A DNA stretch of 64,000 nucleotides. It comes from Pseudooceanicola batsensis HTCC2597 (GTDB lineage Bacteria; Pseudomonadota; Alphaproteobacteria; Rhodobacterales; Rhodobacteraceae). A program made the translations under genes and the position numbers. The stretch lies in assembly GCF_000152725.1 (NCBI RefSeq), contig NZ_AAMO01000007.1:221198-285197 (forward strand), read 5' to 3'. Shown here one piece after another: positions 16,786 to 24,861 of the stretch. Numbering within the stretch: the first letter of the stretch is position 1; each line of letters begins with the position of its first letter. The notes beneath the pieces were generated by a model that was given only the letters and a program-made list of their open reading frames with translations, was not told the DNA's origin and did not search any database.

Positions 16786-17811
16786 ATGAATGAAGTCAGC
16801 ATTATCGGCGTTGATTTGGCAAAGAGCGTTTTTCAGGTTCATGGAGCTGGACCCGATGGAACAGCCCACTTCCGCAAGAAACTCACTCGGATTCAGTTCT
16901 TGCCATTCCTATCACAACAGCCGAATTGCATCGTTGCCATGGAGGCCTGCGCGACCGCGCACGGTTGGGCTCGTGCGATTTCCGAGCTCGGGCACGAAGC
17001 GAAGCTTATCCCACCCCAATATGTCAAGCCGTTCGTCAAACGGCAGAAGAACGATATGGCAGATGCCGAGGCGATCGCGGAGGCCGCGAGCCGGCCGACC
17101 ATGCGCTTCGTCGAGATTAAGTCCGAAGACAGTCAAGCTCGCGCGATGATCTTTCGAACCCGACAAATGCTGGTCCATCAGAGGACACAGTCCTTGAACG
17201 CGCTACGCAGCCATCTAGCGGAATACGGCGTTATCGCGCCAAAGAGCAGGTTCAGGACAGACCAACTTGCGCGTCTGGTCGAAGACAAAGACGCCACCCT
17301 TCCAGACTTGGTGCGGGCCACAGGTATTATGTACCTCGAGCACATTGAGGCCCTGACAAGTCGAATATCCGAGCTGAACGATCAGATCAAAGAGGTGGTG
17401 CGCTCGTCGAAGACCGCGAAGAGGCTGCAGTCAATGCCCGGCGTGGGTCTTCAGACTTCGATAGCAATCGAGGCATTCGCGCCCGATATGAGGTGTTTCA
17501 AATGTGGGCGGGACTTCGCGGCTTGGCTCGGCTTGGTGCCGAAGCAGCATTCGTCGGGCGGCAAGGAACGGCTCGGCAAGGTCTCGAAGCACGGCCAACA
17601 AGACATACGAACCAATCTGATTAGTGGTGCGATGTCCGTCATCGTGGCGATAACTCGCTTCGGAAAGCAACCCACTGAATGGCTCGCGCGCATGCTGGAA
17701 CGAAAGCCGAAAAAGTTGGTCGCAATTGCACTGGCGAACAAGATGGCCCGAGCGATCTGGGCAATGATGATGAAGGGAGAAGACTATCGAAATCCGGTGG
17801 CAACGGCGTGA
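16786..17811 (+). CDS. IS1111-type transposase (DEDD recombinase)
   Basis: A 341-residue IS110-family recombinase. The N-terminal RuvC-like DEDD domain starts IIGVDLAKSVFQVHG, with later acidic residues in VAMEAC and NDMADAEAI. The C-terminal Tnp domain has SMPGVGLQTSIAIEAF (a helix-hairpin-helix-like segment) and the serine-bearing KQHSSGGKERLG motif. These enzymes use an element-encoded guide RNA to choose the target. The ATG at 16786 is preceded by GGAGAAACAAA. The gene is complete, so the element may still be active. Confidence 0.92.
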   Translation: MNEVSIIGVDLAKSVFQVHGAGPDGTAHFRKKLTRIQFLPFLSQQPNCIVAMEACATAHGWARAISELGHEAKLIPPQYVKPFVKRQKNDMADAEAIAEAASRPTMRFVEIKSEDSQARAMIFRTRQMLVHQRTQSLNALRSHLAEYGVIAPKSRFRTDQLARLVEDKDATLPDLVRATGIMYLEHIEALTSRISELNDQIKEVVRSSKTAKRLQSMPGVGLQTSIAIEAFAPDMRCFKCGRDFAAWLGLVPKQHSSGGKERLGKVSKHGQQDIRTNLISGAMSVIVAITRFGKQPTEWLARMLERKPKKLVAIALANKMARAIWAMMMKGEDYRNPVATA

Positions 17812-18071
17812 ACCAGAAATCACGCCATTGACGCCTGATCCGTCGGGCGTGTGAGGAGCTACTCAACTATGCATGGGAATTGATCGGTCAGATCCGGATT
17901 GGGAAAACCAGTGTCGAACCAGGAACTCAGAGTCCGAATGACTGATTTGGACCCGATCCGCGCATCTCCATACCGGCCCGCGGTCGTTGAAAGTGCCGCA
18001 ACAATGAGGCCTTATACATGACCGCAGCCGATCACACGCCATGAAGTTGGAAAACCAACTTGCACGAAACG
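17812..18071 (+). ncRNA. Putative guide (seek/bridge) RNA region of the IS1111 element
   Basis: In the IS1111 subgroup the guide RNA is encoded in the non-coding region downstream of the transposase. Here 260 bases without a credible ORF separate the transposase stop from the right subterminal repeat, versus about 65 bases upstream of the gene. The location fits; I have not delimited the RNA or shown guide complementarity to the TG-containing target. Confidence 0.4.
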
Positions 18072-18564
18072 AGGCATCCATACATGGTTCGACGCCAGCA
18101 AGGCGCATCTGGCGCTCTTCACGCACCGTGCCCTGCGGCACCACACGCAGGGCATTTTTGAAGCCGAGCGCGTCTTCGGGCTGGTCGTGACCAACAGCGC
18201 CGGTCGCGACGTTCCGGTGCGCTGGATCGGCGAGCAGCATGTCCGGGAAGACTGCCAGGGTCGCATCCCGAGCCTGGCCGACTGGCTGATGCGGATCCAG
18301 CCAGAGTCATGGATGGCCAACGGACAGATTGAGCGTTTTGGTAGCGAGGCCCGCGAGGATCCGCGATCAAGTTGGATCGTGGAGGTCGCAAGGGGCAAGA
18401 CGATCCTCGGTCTTCAGGACTGGTTGGCCATGCGAGATCTGGTGGACTGACAGTAGTCCCGGGCGGCAGGTTGTTCGACCTCGCCCTGCTGCCAGAATGC
18501 CCGAGGCCCGACACCAGGACGGACCTCGGGTCCTTTCTAACCATCTCATGAACTGGAGAGTCAG

Positions 18565-18855
18565 ATGACCCTCGAGGATATCAAGGCCGCCGTGGATGGC
18601 GGTGAAACCGTCCATTGGGCGAACGAAGGCTACCAGGTGATCAAAGATCGTCTCGGTCAGTACCTGATCGTCTTTCTGGGGAACGGCAGTGCCATTGGCC
18701 TCACCGACCGGAGCGGCCAGAGGCTGAACGGGCGGGAGGCGGTCTTCTTCGTCTCCCGAGCCGCCGAAGGTCCAGCCGCAGGTCAGGACGGCCGTGCGCG
18801 TCTGGACAGCGCAACCTCCCCACGAACCGCACCGCAACCTGATGGCCAAGGCTGA
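18565..18855 (+). CDS. Small conserved plasmid protein of unknown function
   Basis: A 96-residue protein starting MTLEDIKAAVDGGETVHWANEGYQVIKD, with a compact strand-rich first 65 residues (YLIVFLGNGSAIGLTD) and a low-complexity polar tail. CTGGAGAGTCAG immediately precedes the ATG, similar to the leaders of the other genes in this block. It follows the DUF6915 gene. No family known to me. Confidence 0.65.
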   Translation: MTLEDIKAAVDGGETVHWANEGYQVIKDRLGQYLIVFLGNGSAIGLTDRSGQRLNGREAVFFVSRAAEGPAAGQDGRARLDSATSPRTAPQPDGQG

Positions 18856-18878
18856 AAGGAAAGCATCTGTCTTGAAAA

Positions 18879-19859
18879 TCAAGGCTGTGTTTCTGACCAG
18901 AGCCTGTTTTCGCTGAGAAGCGTGTTCGCGAGTATGAGGAGCTTTCGCATCACGGCGGTGATTGCGACTTTGAAAGGTTTGCCCGCCTTCTTGAGGCGCT
19001 GATAGAAAGCGGCCATGTCCTTGTTCCAGCGGATCGCGACGACGGCAGCCATATACATGACGTCTCTCACTGGTTTGCGTCCGCCGCCGATCTTACGTTT
19101 TCCGCGGAAGCTGCCTGAATCACGGTTCATGGGCGCGACACCGGAAAGAGATGCGATCTGCTTGGCATTCGCGCCTCCCAGTTCGTTCAGCTCGGATATC
19201 AGAGTTGCAGCAGTGGTCAGGCCGATGCCCGGTATCGATGTAAGGATTTCATGCTTTCGCCTGATGCCATCGTCTTCTTGAATCAATTCGGCCAATAGCT
19301 GTTCGAGATCTTTGCAGTGACCCTGACACAGAGAAATGCGCGCCGCGATCTGCGCGATCACCAGGTCGTCCAGTGTCTGTGTTTGCTGATGTTTCAGGAT
19401 CTTCATTTCATCGACGATTTGCCTCCGAGCGACTGTAATCTCGGCAATTTTTGCTTGCAGTTTGGAAGGGGGTGTACTCGCCGGAGGTCGAAGCCTTTCA
19501 CCATACTCAGCCAGGACTTGCGCATCGATCCTGTCGGTCTTGGCCAGGCGACCTATTGACCTCGCGAAATTCCTGCTTCGAGCAGGGTTCGCGACAGCAG
19601 TCTTAACACCAGCCCCGTGAAGCGTTTCATGCGCCATCCTGTGATAGCGTCCCGTCGCCTCGAGGACCACAAGATCGGCATCGTGATCTCGGCAGACGTT
19701 GACCAGTTCGACAGCGCCTCCAGCGTCATTCTTGAAGCTGTGATGATTGCCAGCCGGCGAAACATACACGTCCAGCTGATCCTTGCTGACGTCGACCCCA
19801 ATGACAATGAATGGGGAGGTCGCCGTGGTGATGGTCTTCTTTTCTTGTATTCGGGACAT
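18879..19859 (-). CDS. IS110-family transposase, probably 5'-truncated element
   Basis: A 326-residue transposase from the ATG at 19859 (AGGAGT six bases upstream). DEDD domain: FIVIGVDVSKDQLDVYV and later LVVLEATGRYH, AKTDRIDAQVLAEY. C-terminal domain: SIPGIGLTTAATLISEL and the serine motif MNRDSGSFRGKRKIGGGR. It differs clearly from the IS1111 transposase at 16.8 kb. In the IS110 subgroup the guide RNA lies upstream of the gene, but here an IS3 element begins at 19870, 10 bases beyond the ATG, so the left end and guide RNA of this copy appear to be missing. Confidence 0.9.
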   Translation of the reverse strand: MSRIQEKKTITTATSPFIVIGVDVSKDQLDVYVSPAGNHHSFKNDAGGAVELVNVCRDHDADLVVLEATGRYHRMAHETLHGAGVKTAVANPARSRNFARSIGRLAKTDRIDAQVLAEYGERLRPPASTPPSKLQAKIAEITVARRQIVDEMKILKHQQTQTLDDLVIAQIAARISLCQGHCKDLEQLLAELIQEDDGIRRKHEILTSIPGIGLTTAATLISELNELGGANAKQIASLSGVAPMNRDSGSFRGKRKIGGGRKPVRDVMYMAAVVAIRWNKDMAAFYQRLKKAGKPFKVAITAVMRKLLILANTLLSENRLWSETQP

Positions 19860-19895
19860 CGGTGACTCCTGACCTGCCCCCTGCCGGTCCCTCAT

Positions 19896-20798
19896 TCATA
19901 ACGAGAGTCTGCAGTTTGGATTTGGGTATTCCGGTTCTCCGTCTGGCGCAAGCGCGCCGGGCGCGGAGCCCTCAATTTGCTCAAGCGCCCGCCGCGCTTG
20001 CTGCGGCGTCTGGTTGCCGAGCGACGAGTGTGGCCTGACCGTGTTGTAATCGTAGCGCCACAAGGCCAGCTTGCGGCGTGCATCGTCCAGGCTGTCGAAT
20101 ATCTCCTCGTTCAAGAGCTCGTCGCGCAGGCTGCCGTTGAAGCTCTCGATGAAGGCGTTCTGCTGCGGCTTGCCCGGATCGATGTAGTGCCAGGGCACCC
20201 TGTTCTCGTCAGCCCATTTCAGGATGGCCCGACTGGTGAACTCCGTCCCGTTATCACTGACAATGCAGCCCGGCTGTCCGTAGACCCGGATCAGGGCGCT
20301 GAGTTCCCGGGCCACTCGTGCGCCCGACAGACTCGTGTCCGCGATGAGGCACAGGCATTCCCGCGTGCAGTCGTCGATTACGGCGAGGATGCGGAACTTC
20401 CGCGAGGCGCCGAAACTGTCGGACACGAAGTCCAGGGACCAGCGCGCGTTGGGACACGCGGCAACGGGCATCGGTGCTCTGGTGCCGCGCGTCCGTTTCC
20501 GGCCGCGGCGCCGTTTTACCGACAACCCTTCCTCACGGTAAATGCGATACAGCTTCTTGTGGTTCATGATCATGCCCTTGCGTTCCAGCAATATGCCGAT
20601 CCGGCGATAGCCGAACCGACGCCGCTTGCCGGCGATCTCCTGCATCTCCTTGCGGATCTCAGCACTGTCCGGCGGGCGGTCTCGCCGGACAGTCTTGGGA
20701 TCGACACCGACCAGCCTGCAGGCCCGGCGCTGCGAGATGTCGTGATCCCGCATCACTCGGAGCGCCGCGTCTCGCCGCTTGGTCAACGTCGTCAGCTC
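19896..20798 (-). CDS. IS3-family transposase OrfB (rve integrase)
   Basis: About 300 residues translated from the -1 frame after OrfA. It carries an HTH_21 segment ([18 protein letters not shown]) and the DDE integrase core: SLDFVSD, the second Asp in IVSDNGTEF and Glu in FIESFNG. The frame is open further upstream, but sequence before about 20798 overlaps orfA and is not protein-like. Production is expected as an OrfAB fusion through the GGGAAAG slip site. The C-terminus (ending NPNCRLSL) reaches nearly to the left inverted repeat. Confidence 0.9.
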   Translation of the reverse strand, partial: ELTTLTKRRDAALRVMRDHDISQRRACRLVGVDPKTVRRDRPPDSAEIRKEMQEIAGKRRRFGYRRIGILLERKGMIMNHKKLYRIYREEGLSVKRRRGRKRTRGTRAPMPVAACPNARWSLDFVSDSFGASRKFRILAVIDDCTRECLCLIADTSLSGARVARELSALIRVYGQPGCIVSDNGTEFTSRAILKWADENRVPWHYIDPGKPQQNAFIESFNGSLRDELLNEEIFDSLDDARRKLALWRYDYNTVRPHSSLGNQTPQQARRALEQIEGSAPGALAPDGEPEYPNPNCRLSL

Positions 20799-21055
20799 TT
20801 TCCCAGCAGGTCTTTCAAGACAACGTTGTCCAGCATCGTATCCGCCAGCAGGCGCTTGAGCTTGGCGTTCTCGTCCTCGAGGGCTTTCAGCCTGGCCGCC
20901 TCGGACACTTCCATGCCGCCATACTTGGACTTCAGCTTGTAGAAGGTCGCCGTGCTCAGCCCATGCCTGCGGCACACCTCGGCTGTCGGCATACCGGCTT
21001 CCTGCTCCTTGATCATCCCGATTATCTGCGCCTCGGTGAAACGGCTCTTTCGCAT
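20792..21055 (-). CDS. IS3-family transposase OrfA
   Basis: An 87-residue HTH protein ([40 protein letters not shown]) followed by a leucine-zipper helix ([15 protein letters not shown]). It is the N-terminal DNA-binding half of the transposase. The stop lies just after the slippery GGGAAAG, allowing -1 frameshift into orfB. Confidence 0.9.
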   Translation of the reverse strand: MRKSRFTEAQIIGMIKEQEAGMPTAEVCRRHGLSTATFYKLKSKYGGMEVSEAARLKALEDENAKLKRLLADTMLDNVVLKDLLGKS

Positions 21056-21122
21056 TCGTCTGCTCCTTCAGAGTTGGCGCAGACTCTACATCATGGTGAG
21101 GGATTTCGCGGGGGGCAGGTCA

Positions 21123-21343
21123 CTATTCTTGAAGATGAAGGCGAACGCGAGTTAATAGATCGTGATGAGGTCTGGACGCAAATTTGGCCCAAGATCAGCG
21201 CTATTGACTGGCAAGGCCCGTTCTCGTTGCACGAAGACGGTCTTCACTTGGCCACTTTGAATGATTTGACGGCTGCCGACTATCTGAATTCATACCCACT
21301 CGATGTAAATTCGCTGTCGTTCGCGAGACGGTACATCGCGTAG
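21123..21343 (+). pseudogene. 3' remnant of an unknown gene cut by the IS3 element
   Basis: Immediately after the IS3 right end the plus strand reads ILEDEGERELIDRDEVWTQ, then AIDWQGPFSLHEDGLHLATL and ends NSLSFARRYIA. It is open from the IS boundary to the stop, more AT-rich than the surroundings, and has protein-like composition, so it looks like the C-terminal 70 residues of a lost gene. I do not recognise the family. Confidence 0.5.
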
Positions 21344-21387
21344 AACTGGATTTCCAGATTGACCCCCGGCCTTTTCATATCCGTGGA

Positions 21388-21975
21388 TCAGAATACCAAA
21401 TCGGCCGCATAGGCTTTTATGATCCACTCCGGCAAGATCGGGTCGGCTCTCACCAGCCGCCCGTTGGCAAAGACCAGCATTTGCTTCGGCGGAGTATTGA
21501 GGCCGGAGTTGTCGAAGACCATCCCGCGATCGGCGCGGAGGACGGCCTGGCGGATAAGCGGCTGGCCTCGGTCGAAGCGGGCGCGGATTTTCTCCTCCGG
21601 GACATCATGGCCGCCTTCTTCCGTCCGTCCCTGCACGCGATGAACCGAGAGGTCAGGGCTGTCGACGCCTACATGCATGACCACGACAAGGTATCCGCGG
21701 GTCCGCGCGATCTCGATGATGTCGAGCTTGGACGGATGCGAAAACACCGTCTCCGTCGCAAAGCTCTGGCTCGCTTCCATCAAGTCAGTCCGCCGGGCCT
21801 CGGCAATTCTGGCCGCTTCGTAGGACGCCTCCATCGACGGGTCCCGGAGCTCGTCACGCTGAATGATGTCGGCGTTGATGAACGGACCTGCGAAGCTGGG
21901 GGCGACGCGGGTTTGGTAGAGGGTCGATTTGCCAGCCCCGTTCGGTCCGGCAATCAGGACGAGGCTTGGCCTCAT
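21388..21975 (-). CDS. Zeta-toxin family kinase
   Basis: A 195-residue P-loop protein: Walker A GPNGAGKST (residues 10-18), INADIIQRD (substrate-site Asp), then SFATETVFSHP with the conserved Glu-Thr, and R-rich lid residues (RVQGRTEEGGHDVPEEKIRARF). Zeta toxins phosphorylate UDP-N-acetylglucosamine-type substrates and block cell-wall synthesis; smaller members like this one occur in chromosomes and plasmids. Its ATG overlaps the stop of the upstream antitoxin-like gene (ATGA). Residues for activity look intact. It likely stabilises the element. Confidence 0.85.
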   Translation of the reverse strand: MRPSLVLIAGPNGAGKSTLYQTRVAPSFAGPFINADIIQRDELRDPSMEASYEAARIAEARRTDLMEASQSFATETVFSHPSKLDIIEIARTRGYLVVVMHVGVDSPDLSVHRVQGRTEEGGHDVPEEKIRARFDRGQPLIRQAVLRADRGMVFDNSGLNTPPKQMLVFANGRLVRADPILPEWIIKAYAADLVF

Positions 21976-22328
21976 GCGGCGGTGCCGTCCTTTGCATAGA
22001 CCAGATTGCCGCCGGCATCGAGGCCGACACCGCGACCGAGTTCCTGGCGCTTCGCGAAGAACGCCTCTTCGGCTTCGGACGGATAAGACATCTTTTCCGT
22101 GAAGGCGTCGAGCCAGGCCACTTCTTCTTCAGCGCCAAGCTGGGTCGTATCCAGCCGTCCTTCGAGGGCGGCAGTGATACGCGCGTAATCGAAACTGCCG
22201 GAGTGTTCGATGGCCCGGCCGATTTTGAGCCAGTGAGTGATCTGCCCTGCAACCGACCGGCTGTGCAGGTCTGCCTCGCGACGAACCAGGGACATGATCT
22301 CGTCGGCCAGTTTTACGGATTGCGCCAT
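21972..22328 (-). CDS. ParD-like antitoxin paired with the zeta-type toxin
   Basis: A 118-residue protein whose first 45 residues (MAQSVKLADEIMSLVRREADLHSRSVAGQITHWLKIGRAIEHSG) match the ParD-like antitoxin family, a ribbon-helix-helix DNA-binding type. The acidic C-terminal half would contact the toxin. The ATG at 22328 follows AAGGAGACGACC; upstream in-frame codons read through the operator and are rejected. The gene precedes and overlaps the toxin by four bases, and the palindrome at 22352-22370 is a probable autoregulatory operator. Confidence 0.82.
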   Translation of the reverse strand: MAQSVKLADEIMSLVRREADLHSRSVAGQITHWLKIGRAIEHSGSFDYARITAALEGRLDTTQLGAEEEVAWLDAFTEKMSYPSEAEEAFFAKRQELGRGVGLDAGGNLVYAKDGTAA

Positions 22329-22351
22329 GGTCGTCTCCTTCGGTGATCTAT

Positions 22352-22370
22352 AGGTAGCAAAATGCCACCT
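22352..22370. promoter_or_regulatory. Palindromic operator upstream of the toxin-antitoxin pair
   Basis: AGGTAGCAAAATGCCACCT is a near-perfect 19-bp palindrome (8-bp arms with one mismatch) 24 bases upstream of the antitoxin ATG; a further TTAGGTGCC half-site follows at about 22381. This is the expected position for ribbon-helix-helix antitoxin autoregulation. Confidence 0.6.
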
Positions 22371-23010
22371 AAAAGTCAATGTTAGGTGCCTGCTTTGAGT
22401 TCGATGTCTGGTGCAGGCATTCAACGAAGCTGCAAATCAACATAGCCGATCTTCCGCTCGAACGTCTTCGCCCCCAGCCTTGCGGCTCTCCCCCGCTCGG
22501 CTTCGCGTGTCGCAGGGGAGGATCGGCCCGGGGCCGATCGCGCATTCGGCCATGCGGCCTCACCGCGGCGTTGCACCTGGCTCCCGGTTTGCCCGGCTCG
22601 CGAGCACGGCGCTCCCCGGCCGCTCCGCCGGATTGCACTCCGGTCTGTTTTGGCGGGGCCAAAACGATCCCTCCGCTTCATCCGTCTCCCGCGTCCGGTC
22701 CCGCCGTTTGCCTGCTCACGTCGGGCTAACCTACCGTCATTCACACACACATGAGAGTGGAAGCATATCCTCCGGATGGCCCCCAAATCAGCCCGCCTCA
22801 AGGATCGCAAAACTTTTCGGAGAGGGCAGGGGGCGTGGTGGCGGTGGTTGCGTGTTCGGCGTTGGTCACATGGATGCGACCCGCCCGGAAAACTTTTGCG
22901 CCCGGCAAGCCGGCGGCTGCGCCGTCCCTGACCCGGACAGATTCGGTGAACCAGACATTCGGCCATGCCCCCACACTCACGTGGTGGCTCCCCAACCATC
23001 TGGAGATACC
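22371..23010. other. Gene-free 640-bp stretch
   Basis: GC-rich sequence between the divergent antitoxin and DUF2493 genes. Open frames cross it on both strands, including an N-terminal extension of the DUF2493 frame, but they are Pro/Arg/Ser-rich and lack start signals, so I read them as non-coding. It presumably holds the promoters of both flanking genes. A CACGTGG-centred short palindrome lies near 22980. Confidence 0.5.
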
Positions 23011-23943
23011 GACATGGCTTACGACCAAGTGACCGCCTATGAGACCATCGAACTGTTCGGGCTGACGGAGAAGGGCGCCGTCCTGCCGATCCCGGAAGAC
23101 GACATCCTGAAGGATGCCATCACGCGCGAGACCTTCGAGGCGCTGCTCGGGCAGCTGCGCGGCACCGGCCTCGAGGGCGAGATCGAACCGCTGGCGCACG
23201 GGCTCGCCACGATCCTGCAGCGCCGGAAGGTGGCGCTGACGAAGGAGCTGGACCGGACCGCCGACAAGATCGGGGCCCTGGCGAAGTCGCACGACGGATC
23301 GGAGATCGCGGAGACCTCCCTCGAGGAGGCGCAGGTTCGCTTCCTGCAACTGAGGGAGATCGTCGGTGCGGTCGAGACGATGGCCGAGGCGGCGGCGGAA
23401 TGCTACGAGGTCGAGACCGGACATGCCTTCATCCCGGCCTCGGGATCGCGGGCGAGCGTCCGGGCGAAGGAGACCGGGGCGGTCTTCGAAGCCCGGCAGC
23501 TCCTGGAACAGCATGACCGCGAGACCGCTGCAAAGTCGAAGGTCGAGGGGGTCCCGCTGATCGTCTCCGGCGCCACCGACTGGACCGATATCGACGTCAT
23601 CTTCAACACCCTCGACAAGGTCCGGGACCGGATCCGGCAGAACCGCAATCAGGACATCTTCATCTGCCACAAGGGAGGCAAGCACGGCGCCGAGATGATC
23701 GCCGCCAGATGGGCCCGAGCCCGGGGTGTCGCGCAGGCGCGGTTTGATCCCCGCTGGTCCGCGCATGGTCGTGCGGCGCCGTTCAAGTGCAATGACGAGA
23801 TGCTGGACGACAAGTTCGCCGCGACGGGGGTCGTTCTCTTCGGAGGCAACGGGGTTGCGCTGAACCTCGGGCAGAAGGCCGAAGCGAAGGGCCTGACGGT
23901 GATGCGGGTCGCCGATCCGGCGCAGAAGCAGACCGACAAGTGA
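23011..23943 (+). CDS. DUF2493 (SLOG superfamily) protein
   Basis: A 310-residue protein. The C-terminal 130 residues form a DUF2493/YspA-like Rossmannoid domain: PLIVSGATDWTDIDVIFNTLDKV, then IFICHKGGKHGAEMIAARWARARGV with the nucleotide/ligand loop KGGKHGAE, and VVLFGGNGVALNLGQKAEAKG. The N-terminal half is helical with a probable coiled coil (DRTADKIGALAKSHDGSE). SLOG domains sense or process nucleotide-derived ligands; this plasmid-borne type has no established role. The ATG at 23011 follows GGAGATACCGAC. A strong terminator follows. Confidence 0.85.
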   Translation, partial: DMAYDQVTAYETIELFGLTEKGAVLPIPEDDILKDAITRETFEALLGQLRGTGLEGEIEPLAHGLATILQRRKVALTKELDRTADKIGALAKSHDGSEIAETSLEEAQVRFLQLREIVGAVETMAEAAAECYEVETGHAFIPASGSRASVRAKETGAVFEARQLLEQHDRETAAKSKVEGVPLIVSGATDWTDIDVIFNTLDKVRDRIRQNRNQDIFICHKGGKHGAEMIAARWARARGVAQARFDPRWSAHGRAAPFKCNDEMLDDKFAATGVVLFGGNGVALNLGQKAEAKGLTVMRVADPAQKQTDK

Positions 23944-23950
23944 GAGAGGA

Positions 23951-23975
23951 GGCCGCCTTCGGGCGGCCTTTTCTG
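23951..23975 (+). terminator. Rho-independent terminator after DUF2493
   Basis: GGCCGCC-TTCG-GGCGGCC (stable tetraloop hairpin) followed by TTTTCT, eight bases after the stop codon. Confidence 0.85.
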
Positions 23976-24557
23976 CTGTCTCACGATGCGCGGGGTTTGA
24001 GTGTTTCGGATGCTCGAGTGACATCGGGCGGGCTCTCAACCCGCACAAAAGCCGCTTCGCCGAAACTATAGGGTCGGAGTGCTTGACGTTTGGGTCTCGG
24101 TCGCCGGCCGACGCACAGATGGTCCACGACAAGGACTGCCTTCCGGGACCCGGCTGATGGCAAAGCCGTGCCCGGCGACGAGCGTCCAGAGACCCCCAGA
24201 CACCAGCCCGGCCATCGGACGCACGAGCTTGAGGCCGACCCCGATCTCGTCGCGATCCCGGGGACTGACACGTCATCCCTTCGCCGCCGCGAAGGGTGTC
24301 GATCCGGACCTCGCACCACCCCCTCGACCTTGACATGGGCGGTGGCATGTTCGGTGCGGGCGAGACATCCGGCTCACTCCTCTTTGCACATCATTTCGGA
24401 TCGCACGGGGGCGGGTCGACCGGTCCCTCCGCTGAAGCGTCGGCAAGCCCAAATACGGCTTCCACTCCCGGGGTCGCGGACCCTCCGCATTTGCGCTTGC
24501 GGCCGACCCTCGGTCCCCCGTGCCAGGTGATCCTCATCGCAAAAAGGAGAGACCCAG
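23976..24557. other. Gene-free 580-bp stretch
   Basis: No open frame here has a credible start or composition. The last 25 bases hold the AAAAGGAGAGACCCAG leader of the next small gene, so part of this is its promoter and leader. I see no repeats or tRNA-like structures. Confidence 0.4.
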
Positions 24558-24764
24558 ATGACTACCCACTACGTTGCCACCGTACCCGTCAAGTTCACCG
24601 ATGCCGAGGGCGAGGTCCGTACCCGCTTCCAGCGCGTCGGCGCGATGTTCCGCAATACCCGGACCGGGGACGGCTCGGAGTTCTTCAGCCTCAAGCTCGA
24701 CTTCCCGGTCGCCGTCCAGGAGCTGGTGATGTTTCCTCCCAGCTCGAAAGAACCGCAGGACTGA
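24558..24764 (+). CDS. Small plasmid protein of unknown function
   Basis: A 68-residue protein (MTTHYVATVPVKFTDAEGEV; then RFQRVGAMFRNTR, EFFSLKLDFPVAVQELVMFP). The alternating strand pattern suggests a small beta-barrel or OB-like fold, similar in length and pattern to single-domain plasmid proteins near mobilisation genes. AAAAGGAGAG precedes the ATG and a clear terminator follows, so it is a stand-alone transcript. Function unknown. Confidence 0.7.
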   Translation: MTTHYVATVPVKFTDAEGEVRTRFQRVGAMFRNTRTGDGSEFFSLKLDFPVAVQELVMFPPSSKEPQD

Positions 24765-24777
24765 TCGCACCCCTGAT

Positions 24778-24800
24778 GGGCCGCCGAAAGGCGGCCCTTC
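24778..24800 (+). terminator. Rho-independent terminator
   Basis: GGGCCGCC-GAAA-GGCGGCCC followed by TTCTGTCTG, 13 bases after the stop of the 68-residue gene. Confidence 0.78.
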
Positions 24801-24823
24801 TGTCTGTCGACCTGCGCGTCGAG

Positions 24824-24861
24824 CCCTCCCGTCAGGACCGTTCCGGGTCCTGACGGGAGGG
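24824..24861. repeat. Long perfect inverted repeat (16-bp arms)
   Basis: CCCTCCCGTCAGGACC (24824-24839) is exactly complementary to GGTCCTGACGGGAGGG (24846-24861), separated by six bases. It has no T-run. It begins the gene-free candidate transfer-origin region and could be a bidirectional terminator or a cruciform-forming element of oriT. Confidence 0.7.

Larger units (their letters stand above)
16705..18086 (+). mobile_element. IS110 family, IS1111-type insertion sequence
   Basis: About 1.38 kb inserted in the DUF6915 gene. The junctions are defined by reconstructing the host gene; a TG dinucleotide is present at both ends, so the ends are ambiguous by two bases and there is no longer target duplication. 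Subterminal inverted repeats TGGATGCCT (16713-16721) and AGGCATCCA (18072-18080) lie just inside the ends, a mark of the IS1111 subgroup. The transposase gene is followed by a long non-coding 3' region. Confidence 0.85.
16624..18450 (+). pseudogene. DUF6915 gene split by an IS1111-type element
   Basis: The 5' part (16624-16706) encodes MAHPLHHAESSARKYGGT through AVHD; the 3' part (18085-18450) resumes in the same frame with WFDASKAHLALFTHRALRHH, VPVRWIGEQHVRED and ends LAMRDLVD. Both halves match the DUF6915 family. Removing the intervening 1.38 kb and keeping one copy of the shared TG restores an uninterrupted frame reading AVHDWFDASKAH. The insertion is thus precise and probably recent. DUF6915 proteins have no known function and sit in this same plasmid block elsewhere. 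In the current state the product is truncated after 27 codons. Confidence 0.85.
19870..21122 (-). mobile_element. IS3-family insertion sequence without target duplication
   Basis: Terminal inverted repeats TGACCTGCCCC start at 19870 and end at 21122; extending inward, GTCCCTCATTCAT and the matching right side also align imperfectly. Both orfA and orfB are intact and linked by a -1 frameshift site (GGGAAAG, 20798-20804 on the minus strand). Flanking bases (CTCC left, CTAT right) are not duplicated, in contrast to the second IS3 copy at 50.7 kb. This suggests recombination or an adjacent deletion, consistent with broken genes on both sides. Confidence 0.8.

Noticed and set aside
19904..21087. 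Inner repeat AGAGTCTGC as the IS3 terminus
   Set aside because: A longer and better match (TGACCTGCCCC) lies outside it at 19870 and 21122 and agrees with the ends of the second IS3 copy, so the inner pair is part of the subterminal region.
22411..23010. N-terminal extension of the DUF2493 gene by 200 codons
   Set aside because: The frame is open by GC bias only, is Arg/Ser/Pro-rich and lacks a start signal; the ATG at 23011 starts the protein-like sequence with GGAGA upstream.
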